From Euglena gracilis (lineage: Eukaryota > Euglenida > Euglenophyceae > Euglenales): DNA of 64,000 bases. The stretch lies in assembly GCA_039621445.1 (NCBI GenBank), contig CP154956.1:9671443-9735442 (forward strand). Reading direction: 5' to 3'. Positions 23,418-31,760 of this stretch are shown one piece after another; the first letter of the stretch is position 1, and each line of letters begins with the position of its first letter. A program made the position numbers and the translations under genes. Below the pieces are notes generated by a model, which was not told where the DNA came from, did no database searches, and saw only the letters and a program-made list of their open reading frames with translations.

Positions 23418-24594
23418 TCAGTCCCCTCCAGATCTGCCTGCACACCACCTTTCACCAAAACCCACAAATCCGATAACGTGCCACCCACCACTGTCACCAT
23501 TCCGCCTACATTACACAAACACAAATTTACACGCTACACATCCACACATCTGTAAGTCATTTATTTTCTTCAGAAACGTTTTATGCGCGCAATTGCGCAA
23601 GTCAACAAACAAAAAAAGCACACACATATTCACAGCTGCACCCTGCCTGGTCATCCTCCGTGCAGGTCAACTCCAGACAGGGACAGCAGTCACACATCGC
23701 AATAGGGTCTTAACCACACCGCACGTCACACACACTCTCAAATTGGTTGTCATCGTAGCTGCTGCGGATTCACAACATATCCAGCAGTCGTACAAATCAG
23801 ACCCCCTTTCACTCCACCAAGTAGGTGCCAACGCCCACAGTGTGTGAGTGGTCGCACAACCCCCATTGGGTAGTCTCACAACAAAAAATCAACACAATGT
23901 GCGCGCAATTGCGCAAATCAAACAAGAACACTTTGTATCACTGACACAAATCTGGGGCGTCACAACCGCCCCCTCAGCAACTGAATCCATAATTGAGGAA
24001 GTAATCGTTTGATGCGCGCATTTGCGCAAGTGTGCAATGCGCCAATAAGTAAATTTCAGCTGGACATCAATTGGAAGGTTCCAATTCGTCGGGCGTTTCT
24101 TCACACTTGTGCAAAACAGGGGGTGCCACACCACTCTTCAGGCACACCCAATTCCTGCGTAATTCACACTCTGTGGCACTCAACACACCGTCGCAATAAT
24201 TCGGGAATTCACCAAGGGTGTGTGATTTCATTGCCTGCCAAACCATCAGCGTCCGCGGGTCACATTTGGACACCCAAAAGTCCAAAACGGTACGCCGGCA
24301 GATCTGGCCAGGTGGGTGCCGCGGGGTGGTGTGGGGTGGAAGTGGGTGTCGGTGGGTGTCCAGCGGACAGCGTGGAGACAACCAGCTGCGGAGAGGGGGA
24401 GGTACAAATTTACACGCGCCCGTCACGTCGCGAAGTCCAGTTAAGACTTTGTATTTGAAGGGGTTCGAATTGCCCGGCCCTAACGAGTTCCGTTAGCAAT
24501 CACAAAAAAATTTTTCGGTGGTCAGGGTACAGGGTCCCAGGGGTTACAAAAAAATGGTATATTTGCGCAATTGCGCGCATCCTAAAGAAAAAAC
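23418..24594. other. 5' subterminal region of the transposon
   Basis: Upstream of the transposase ATG. It carries four GCGC palindromes (23,582, 23,899, 24,012, 24,559). It should include the transposase promoter, but no TATA or initiator is evident. No ORF is accepted. Confidence 0.55.
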
Positions 24595-24621
24595 CCTTAA
24601 GTGCAAATCCGGCCGCCTAAG
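24595..24621 (-). repeat. Right TIR of the 11-kb transposon
   Basis: Reads CCTTAAGTGC then AAATCCGGCCGCCTAAG, the inverted partner of 13,608-13,634. Confidence 0.9.
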
Positions 24622-24626
24622 ATCGT
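24622..24626. repeat. Target-site duplication ATCGT, right
   Basis: Matches 13,603-13,607. It lies at the start of a TCGTCG-rich tract. Confidence 0.55.
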
Positions 24627-24775
24627 CATCGTCGTCGTCGGCATCATCATAAGACAAGATAATAAGAATAAGGATAGGAATAAGAATAACAATAAGCATG
24701 AGAATAGGAATAAGAATTCAAATAAGAATAAAAAAGAATAATAATAAGATTAACAATAATAATTGATAATAGGCA
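24622..24775. repeat. Microsatellite (TCG/TCA)n followed by (AATAAG)n
   Basis: ATCGTCATCGTCGTCGTC runs into AATAAGAATAAGGATAGG-like repeats. A related TCGTCATCATCG tract lies at 33,363-33,415. Confidence 0.85.
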
Positions 24776-24908
24776 GTGGTTTTTCAAAGAAATGAGATAT
24801 TTTGGCGAATACCTCGTTTGGCCATTTTTGTTTGCGCTTGAACAGGTTTTTTAACCTCCATTATTTGTCTCCCTGTGCCGAAATGAAAATTCTGAATCAA
24901 CCCCGGAG

Positions 24909-25017
24909 CTGCCCGTCCACCGCACAGCGCCCAGCGCCGGGCCATCCGCATCACCGTACTCTGCCATGCCGGTCGGCCCGCCATCCTACAGCCCCGCGGT
25001 GCCCCCGTCTCAGACAA
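24909..25017 (+). CDS. Proline-rich cassette exon, copy 2
   Basis: The same 109-bp exon as 11,870-11,978, here 290 bp right of the transposon, with acceptor AACCCCGGAG and donor CAGACAA|GTGTGC. The frame is Pro/Ser/Ala-rich and includes MPVGPPSYSPAVPPSQTSVQ. Similarity to copy 1 ends at the exon borders within about 25 bp, so the exon itself is the conserved unit. Confidence 0.55.
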
Positions 25018-25443
25018 GTGTGCAACTCCCTGGTTTTATGAAGGAGATAAACCACACGCACAGCCAAGACTCCGTGACACCTGAAACCGAACACACACAG
25101 ATCAGCACATCTGTGTTTGCCAGCAGAACATCGTTGTTTGATTCCCTGGTCACATCTGAAGGCCAATTTCCAACATATGGAAAAGGGTGAAAACACCTCA
25201 AATCAAAAATTTTCGAAATTTTCACACATTTTTTGCACGGTTGAGGGCGGCTTGGGTTCAGTTGGCAGATATCCTGAAAGGAGCTTATTTTGGGACCTTA
25301 ATTTTTTTCTGGTTTTGAAATCAGCAGACCAAGACCAAGACCCGGCTTATTTGGAATCAACACCGGGGCCAGTCATTTTGGAGCAATGAGCTTTGCACGA
25401 ATAGGAGTGCAAAGCAGCCATCGCTCGTGTGAGGTGATTTGCA
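25018..25443. other. Non-coding stretch
   Basis: Intron-like sequence between the cassette exon and the TA-flanked repeat. Nothing recognised. Confidence 0.4.
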
Positions 25444-25906
25444 TAAACCCCCCCCAAAATAAGACCCCCCCCCCAAATAAGAACCCCCAAAAAAATAAGA
25501 CCCCCCCCCCTTGGGCCGATCGAGCAAAAATCCAAAATAAGACCCCCCCCCAATAATAAGACCCCCCCTGACGGCGCGAAGCGCCAGAGACGGTGATATT
25601 TTTCCCTGAAAAGTTACCAAAAACCCTAACTTCACACACAAAAATGATGAAATTTCAAAAAATTTCAGAATTTTTAGGTGCAAAAAAACTAGATGTCAAT
25701 TTACACCAATTTACACATGGCGCGAAGCGCCGAAGGAAAAATTTTAATACTTTTGGGAACCTGAAAATTGATGGTTTTTTTTCGGAGCCGGGTCGGTCAA
25801 GAAAAAATCCAGAAATAACTCCCCCCCAAAATAAGACCCCCCCCCCTGGAGGTTTCCAGCAACGGACCCAAAAAGAAGACCCTGGTCTTATTTGGGGGGG
25901 GTTTAG
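25444..25906. mobile_element. TA-flanked TIR element, AATAAGACC family
   Basis: Left end TAAACCCCCCCCAAAATAAG at 25,444 and right end CTTATTTGGGGGGGGTTTA near 25,905 are inverted copies, each beginning with TA. Internal words include two GGCGCGAAGCGCC hairpins (about 25,573 and 25,719). Non-coding, about 460 bp. Related ends occur at 11.32-11.70, 43.77 and 60.57-60.66 kb. Confidence 0.7.
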
Positions 25907-26022
25907 CTTGAAGGTTCAAAGTTGTGTAGGATGGTGAGTGGAGCAGAACAATTCACATTGGGAAGGGAGAGAATTTGTGCTATCAGTGGGAGGATGCTTG
26001 ACCAAAGGTATTCTCCCCCCAG

Positions 26023-26173
26023 CTGTTTTCCCGAAACTTTTGTGTTTGGTGGGAGCCCTTCCGTTGCTCAACGATTTCAACAGTTTAGGTCCCAGCGGGT
26101 TCTTTTCAACGCTGGGGGCCGGCATTTCGGCCCAGAGTTCCGCCAGAGTGGAGCCCTCTGGGGAGGCTGAGTG
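26023..26173 (+). CDS. Candidate exon with a hydrophobic helix
   Basis: The acceptor is ATTCTCCCCCCAG and the candidate donor is GCTGAGTG|GTTCAA. The open frame begins VFPKLLCLVGALPLLNDF, then FNSLGPSGFFSTLGAG, and ends ARVEPSGEAEW. About 50 residues; no family was recognised. The opposite strand is also open (123 codons), so strand assignment rests on splice signals only. Confidence 0.35.
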
Positions 26174-27453
26174 GTTCAAAATTGACTGGCCATTTTTCTG
26201 AAAGCGGAAACCGACTCCCTCCTGTAGGGCGGGGTCGGCGGCAGCAGCAACAGCATCAGAAACATAGCACGAGAACGCCAGGCACATGGCAGATTCTTTT
26301 TATTTAGGTCAATGACCCGGGGGGTCTCATGATCCCGAGGGGGGGGGGGGGCGACAGACCAGGATTTGTGTGGTGCTGAGCTCTTTGCCTGCCCGGGAAG
26401 CAGCAGATGTTCAAGGCGTGTGGGTGCTGGTGGCCCTGCAGCCCAGCCTGGCAGCCTGGCCGGGAGGGGCGCCTGTCGGCTTGGCTTTGCGTCAAAACAC
26501 CATTAGATAGGCATTTAAGTGATCCCCATTTTCGAGGTTTTTTGAAAATTTCGATTCCTTGGCCCAAAAATGGCTAAGCCAAAACAGGCCAAGACGAACA
26601 GTTTTTGGAGCGAAGGTAGCTGTGGAGTTGCAAGGAAGTCAAAATACCCTCAGATAGGGCGTTCCAAGGGCTTTGTTTTAGGTCACAGATATTTCCTTTG
26701 ATTTTGCTTCATCTCTGAGATATTTTGGAAACATCGATTTTGACCCCCCCCCCTCCCGGCACGCCTGGCTTGTGCTCTGCTTCCTTTCGCCTGGCCCAAA
26801 ACAGCCAATTTTGGGTTTTTTCTGGGCTGTTTTTTGGGGGGTCAAAAAATGTTTTCTTTCTTCATTGAATGAATTAATACATCAAAGAATCTAAGGATTT
26901 TCCCAACTCTTCGTGTAGCCCAAATCATAGCCTTTTTTTGCCAAATTTGGCACCGTTGGGAGGTCATTGTGCGGCCGAAACAGCGAACAGGGGTCAGTAG
27001 AGGGCATATTTGCTCTGGCAGGCACTTTTAGAAATGATGGGTGTTTCCCTGAGAAATTTTTGAAAAAAGTCTCGAGGATTTTTTTATTGAAGATTTCATG
27101 TTGGCAAAATGAGTCGAAACTTGGGGGGTGGTAAATCCCACTCAGTTTGGACGGAGAAAACTCTGGCCTGGTGGGGATCTGGGGGTGGTCTTCAGAAATC
27201 CCTGATCCAGCTGCTTGCAACTGGAAAATAATTCTGAAAACAGGGCCGGGGTTTTGATGATAATCTGCAGCTATTGTGATCTACCCACACACAGGCTCAG
27301 GGGCGGGGTTGAACCCCCCTTTTCCCCAACAGCAAGCTTCGCTCTTACGGCGGCTCAGCGACCCCCTGAACCGACCCCGGCCAGGGGGAGAGGGAGGTGG
27401 TTGGGGTAGGCCCCCTCTTTTGCCATCAGCATTGCCACTCATTCCTCTGGCAG
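26174..27453. other. Non-coding stretch, intron-like
   Basis: Contains G11 at 26,340 and C9 at 26,746. No exon is supported. Confidence 0.45.
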
Positions 27454-27686
27454 GCGACTGGTCAACACCCCACTCCCGCACTTGGACGGCTCGTGCTCCG
27501 ATGGCCGGTGGGAAAGGAGGTGTTCGTGTGGTGACCCTCCGCTGTGTGGCCAAATGCGAGCGTTTGTTCAGCCAAAAACTGAACGCCGAAATTTGCATTT
27601 GTTTTCCCTTGCAAACAGGCAAACATATGGAGGAATATGAAGGATTATTGGCTTCTAAACCCCCAACGGTTATTGATGGAAAATGA
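27454..27686 (+). CDS. Candidate terminal exon of a + strand gene
   Basis: A strong acceptor (CTCATTCCTCTGGCAG) opens a 77-residue frame ending in TGA at 27,684-27,686. It includes APMAGGKGGVRVVTLRCVA, then CERLFSQKLNAEICICF and ends KPPTVIDGK. AATAAA follows 50 bp later, with a GT-rich stretch after it, as expected for a polyadenylation site. The second half could be a separate exon after CCTTGCAAACAG. No family was recognised. Confidence 0.5.
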
Positions 27687-27736
27687 TCAAGTGAGGGAGG
27701 AAAAAGCTGCAGTTTTTTTTGGATATTCTTCAGTGC

Positions 27737-27742
27737 AATAAA
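27737..27742 (+). terminator. Candidate polyadenylation signal AATAAA
   Basis: AATAAA 50 bp after the TGA at 27,686, followed by a T/GT-rich tract (TGTATGTTTCTGTTTGTG). Confidence 0.4.
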
Positions 27743-28442
27743 TGGTGTATGTTTCTGTTTGTGTTCCACCATCAATGATGTGCCGTGTGTTATTTGCGCT
27801 GTAAATTATGCTATGTAGTAACATGAAGGTAAAGTAACACGTGTGCATATTACGCAGTGCATCCAACAATGAACGTCATGAAGCGTACCCTTTCCCCCTT
27901 ATTTGTCGCCTCCCCCCAGTGTTTCCCTCACCTAAGCTGATCTATAATTCCCATTGGGTATTTAAGATTTGGTGGCATTCCCAGTGGCGTTCGACAGTGT
28001 TCGCCAGATGGTTTAGGGTCCAGACCCCCACCCCACCGTGTGGTGGAAAATTGGGATAGTATCAAACGTGGCTGAAGAATTTAGCCAAATTGGTATCATT
28101 TCGAAATGGCCAAGAAAATGATCTTGTGCATTTTTGGAAAAAAAATTGTCAATGAATGGCATAGATTTCAATGTGTGGTTGCGTGCTTTGGAAAATGTGG
28201 CACCTTGCTCTCCATGTTCTGTTCAGATTTCTTCTCTGGGTGTTAAAAAGACTTGCATGGTTTTGGAGCAGGTGATATTCACATGCCACCTTCATCTTTC
28301 TTGGATTACGACAAGGGCAGAAAGGTCATTCAGCTTTCATCAACAGTTCTGAGTTTTCCAGTTCAATGTAGGTTTGATGGTGTGCCCAGGGGGATTATGA
28401 CCAGCGGGCAAGGATACCTGACCTACCTACCTTTCCTCGCAG
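27743..28442. other. Non-coding stretch
   Basis: Spacer- or intron-like sequence. Nothing recognised. Confidence 0.4.
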
Positions 28443-28523
28443 CATCCGGTGGACAGTCTCACCCGCCCCCCGTCCGGAACAGCGACATACCCCGCAGCAG
28501 TGTCGAGGCGCCGTCCAGGACAA
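28443..28523 (+). CDS. Proline-rich cassette exon, copy 3
   Basis: 81 nt between TTTCCTCGCAG and CCAGGACAA|GTGCGT, encoding PVRNSDIPRSSVEAPSRT in the presumed frame. It aligns base by base with 28,940-29,023 (GTCCG..ACAGCGA, CCCCGC.GCAG.GT, CC.GGACAA) and its 3' half aligns with the cassettes at 11.87 and 24.91 kb. Length divisible by three lets units be gained or lost without frame change. Confidence 0.55.
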
Positions 28524-28705
28524 GTGCGTCAGCCACCCCCCACGCCAGACGGGACCGATGGCTTGCTTTCCATCCCCCAGCAGCATTTATTTCCACTAGC
28601 TGTGTTCTTGGCGTAGGAAGGGGGGGGGCAACTGCCTGCGCGGGGGGGGGGGGGGCAGAATTTCTTTTAGTACCTGCCCCCCCCGGCTCATTGGCCAGGA
28701 CCATG

Positions 28706-28802
28706 TTGCTTGGCGGCTTGTTGACCCCAACTGGCCCGGGGTCAACTTCGGGAGGGCCGCGTTGACCCCAACGGCCAAGGGGGGCCAACAAGCCGCCAAG
28801 CC
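28706..28802. repeat. Imperfect inverted repeat with 22-bp arms
   Basis: TGCTTGGCGGCTTGTTGACC at the left pairs with GGCCAACAAGCCGCCAAGCC at the right, two mismatches in 22. It is separated by about 53 bp and lies between two cassette exons. Confidence 0.75.
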
Positions 28803-28939
28803 AAAATGCCTCAAAAAATGTCGACCTCAATGGGCCGGGGGGGCCATGCTGGGGCCACGAGGGGGTAATCCACCCAGGCAGGACGCTTTGTGCACGATGG
28901 GCCTCGCCGCCCCGACTGTGTTCCCTTCGCCTCCTGCAG

Positions 28940-29023
28940 CCTCGGGCACAGGGCCTCCCCCGCCGCCCCCGGTCCGCCACAGCGAACCGCCCCGCGGCAG
29001 CGTGGAGCCCCCGCCCCGGACAA
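28940..29023 (+). CDS. Proline-rich cassette exon, copy 4
   Basis: 84 nt between CGCCTCCTGCAG and CCCGGACAA|GTGTGC, encoding PPVRHSEPPRGSVEPPPR in the presumed frame. It is a close paralogue of the exon 420 bp upstream. Confidence 0.55.
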
Positions 29024-30791
29024 GTGTGCCCCGTTGCTGTGTGCCCCCCCCCCCTGAATAGGGCTGGGCGGGAATCCCCGCAACCCTATGGGTGGGCGGG
29101 TGGGGGAGGGTCGACCACCCCACCCCCATCCAGTCGGGTGAGGGGGAGGGGGGGGGTGTCCGACCCCACCCACCCCACCAAGCCTTCCTGTGTTTCCGGG
29201 GGTGCCGATTTTTAGGTCAACTTTGGCGCCGAAGGCGAAGGCTGTGGTGGGGGAGGGCACCCATCCCGTGCAGCCCTGCCTCTGAACGCCCAGGATGGGA
29301 CAACCCAGTGGTTTTTCTTTCATGTGTGTTCATACCGGGGGGGGGGGGAATTTTGCCCTAGAGAAAATTTGCACGGACAAATTTCGCGGAAGCAAATCCC
29401 GCGAAATATTTCCGGACATTTTTAAGGAATTCCTTGAAATTTTTGTCCGTGTATTCCCTTTCAGGCCATTTTTGCTTCACAGAAATAAAATCCCGCGAAA
29501 TATTTCCGGACATTTTTAAGTAATCCCGCGAAATTTGTCGTCCGCGAAATTTGTCGCCGCAAAATTTCTCTGGCACAAAAATTTTCCCCCCCCGGTATTG
29601 TACATGTCAAATAAGAGTGTGCATGTGGATTTATACTAAATGGACAAGTATGCTTTATTAGTGCCCATCCAGAGTGTCCCCAGTAAAACGACCGGGAGAC
29701 CGCGTTTTGTTTTGGTGTTTGTTTCCGGGACGATTGAGGGTCAGCCTATGGTTCCCCCTGAGCGCGGTGGATTGTGATTGGTGGGGATAAGCTTTGGGTT
29801 ACGGTTAGCAGTCACAATTGGGGGTTGGGGGTTGGGGTGAGGGCCTGAACTTTTGCTTAACTTTTAATGCCCAAACTTCCGCCTGATGCGTCTTTTTTTT
29901 TAATTCAAATCCCAACCCTAACCCTGCTCGTTAGAATAACCCCGAACTTCCCCACTCGAGGTTGAAAAATGGCGAGACAGACCAGCTTTGGTGTTTTTCT
30001 GGCGGGCGGCATGGAAATGGACCCCGTCCCCTGGTTTTAGGGCAGGATCACCGGGCGAGGGTTCGACCCCCCCCCCTACCACCAGGATGGGGTTTGGGGG
30101 GGTTGGGGGTGGTCGACCCCCACCACCCATTCGGTTGCAGGGATTCCCGTACAGCCCTGCAGGTGCCCGCCAGCCTCAAACGATGGGGGGGGAGGAGGAT
30201 TGCAGCGTCGCCACACCCCCCCCCCCAGGATGTTGCTTGAGGCTCCCCCGGAATGGTCCTCAGAGGCTGAAAAATTGGGGCTGGCAGAAGCAGGCTGCCG
30301 GCTGACTCCCCCCTCCCAGCCCAGGCGGGAGCTGGGCTCGACCCGGGGTTGAACTGCGTGCCAAAAAAAATCGAAACTGCAAAAAAAAATGCCCAAAGGT
30401 CTGCCAATTATGGCAAAACTCGATTTTTTTCAACCCAAAACTCGCCCCAGCCAGCCCAATTCTGACCTCTTCATCTTTGCACCCCCGCCAGCGAAAAATC
30501 TGTCACCGCCTGGACGTTCTTTGGCTGAAAATGAATAAAAATCCTGGAAAATATAAAACCCCCAGGCCTTCCCGCACAGCCCTTGGCACCGGACCATCAC
30601 AGGTGGGGTTCATATTACCGAAGCCTGAAGCAAAGCAACCCCCTGGGCAGAACCCAGTCAACAGGGGATGCCATTCGACCTTCAAAAGCTAAAATAGCTC
30701 GGCATTTTTTTTGATAAACTAATGAACCCCGAGAGGTTCATATTGGCCGTGCATTTTTCTCCCCTGTTCCTTGCCTTGCGATTTGATGCAG
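29024..30791. other. Intron-like stretch with poly-C/poly-G repeats
   Basis: Holds a GGGTCGACC-rich repeat at 29,060-29,215 (relatives at 30.06-30.16 and 44.35-44.60 kb) and a TTTCGCGGAAGC / ATTTCCGGACATTTTTAAG direct repeat at 29,385-29,530. (TTAGGG)-like words are at 29,920. No exon is supported. Confidence 0.45.
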
Positions 30792-30949
30792 GGACGGCCA
30801 GCGATTGGAAGTTTCGTCGGGCGCTCCAGCTCAGTGCCGATCTGTGCGCTGATTTGGAGTTGTGCAAGAGCGTTTTGGAACTTACTGGATACCGTCAGGC
30901 TGTCCCTCCTCCATCCTGGCGCCGTGTGCAGCGGAGTATACGAACCTTC
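30792..30949 (+). CDS. Candidate helical exon
   Basis: The acceptor is GATTTGATGCAG and the candidate donor is GAACCTTC|GTGATT. It enters in phase 1 and leaves in phase 0. The frame reads TASDWKFRRALQLSADLCAD, then LELCKSVLELTGYRQ and VPPPSWRRVQRSIRTF. The pattern is alpha-helical and clearly protein-like, but no family was recognised. It is one of the better host exons in the left half of the window. Confidence 0.6.
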
Positions 30950-31249
30950 GTGATTTTTTTCAAAGTTTCACCCAGGAATGTTCTTCCTCTGGAGCCCCCC
31001 CCCTCTGATTTGGTGGTTTGATGGTTTGGTGAACTGGTCTCTCTGATCCTTGAATATACGGTTTGGTGGGTTCTTCGAAAACTGGTTTAATCAGGAGGCC
31101 CGGAGGAAATCCTTTTTATGGGAAGAGTCAATCACCCGCTAAATCGGCAGCATTTTGGCATGGCGTCGGCCTGGTCATCTCAGCACCTTAGCACCTTGAT
31201 CATTTGAACACTTTTTTTTGGCGTTCTCGAGCGTTCCCATTTTTGACAG

Positions 31250-31504
31250 GGGTGAGTCAGACCCGTCGCCTCCGGGGCCAACACGTCGGGGCCATGGTGT
31301 GGCACGAAAATGGCCGAGGGTCACCGGCGAAATGCCACGTCGCACTGTGGAAGGGGGGGAATGCCGGCCTGCCGACGACCGGGACGCCGCGGCAAATCTG
31401 TTGATGGACAGCTTCGGCGTGGTACCCGCCCCGACGCCCGTCGTTTCCACACCGGCCAGCTCCCCGATGCCCCCGGCCACTCCCGCGCAGCCGAGGAAGC
31501 ACTT
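31250..31504 (+). CDS. Candidate 85-codon exon with proline-rich end
   Basis: The acceptor is CCCATTTTTGACAG and the donor is AGCACTT|GTGAAA. It enters in phase 2 and leaves in phase 2. It includes ECRPADDRDAAANLLMDSFG followed by a Pro/Ala/Thr-rich tail (VVPAPTPVVSTPASSPMPPA). The tail resembles the proline-rich cassettes. No domain was recognised. Confidence 0.55.
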
Positions 31505-31760
31505 GTGAAATGGGTGTGACGGGGCATGATGAGGCGTGGCTGAGTGTGATGGAGCGTGACACGGGGCGTGACGGGGCGTGACATGGAGTGACTGGATGTG
31601 GCAGTGATATGCATATGGGTTTGGCAGGATATTTCCCTGGCTCCTTGGTCATCCCCGAATACCATGTCGCAATGTGTTCAGTTGTTGATTGATGGCCCAG
31701 TCACGCCCTGTCACGCCTCGTCACGTGCAACGGGGCGTGACGGGGCGTGACAGGAGGGCC
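31505..31760. repeat. Repeats of GGGGCGTGAC units, both orientations
   Basis: GGGGCGTGACGGGGCGTGAC occurs near 31,563 and 31,733, and the inverted form GTCACGCC(C/T)TGTCACGCC near 31,700. Between them is a 100-bp spacer. It may be a foldback element or a decayed minisatellite. A GTGTCACGCC array of similar word content lies at 54,184-54,320. Confidence 0.6.

Larger units (their letters stand above)
13647..24580. repeat. About 24 GCGCGCAATTGCGC-type palindromes of the transposon
   Basis: Consensus GCGCGCAATTGCGCAAATAAAA, with centres AATT, AAAT, ATTT or AAGT. Copies start near 13,647, 14,299, 14,789, 14,913, 16,408, 16,824, 16,851, 16,948, 17,914, 18,509, 18,547, 18,587, 18,626, 19,998, 20,303, 20,400, 22,224 (double), 22,322, 22,439, 23,582, 23,899, 24,012 and 24,559. 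All fall in introns, spacers or subterminal DNA; none is in a coding exon. Confidence 0.9.
13608..24621 (-). mobile_element. 11.0-kb TIR DNA transposon with two spliced genes
   Basis: It is bounded by 27-bp TIRs that match at 26 of 27 positions (13,608-13,634 and 24,595-24,621) and flanked by a 5-bp duplication, ATCGT. It encodes on the minus strand a transposase-like gene (23,417-19,882) and a ParB/Srx-like gene (19,178-15,031). Exons are much richer in G+C than the host sequence. About 24 palindromes of the form GCGCGCAATTGCGC lie in introns and spacers only. Lesions in both genes suggest this copy is no longer fully active. TIR sequence and TSD length do not let me assign a superfamily with confidence. 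Confidence 0.85.
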
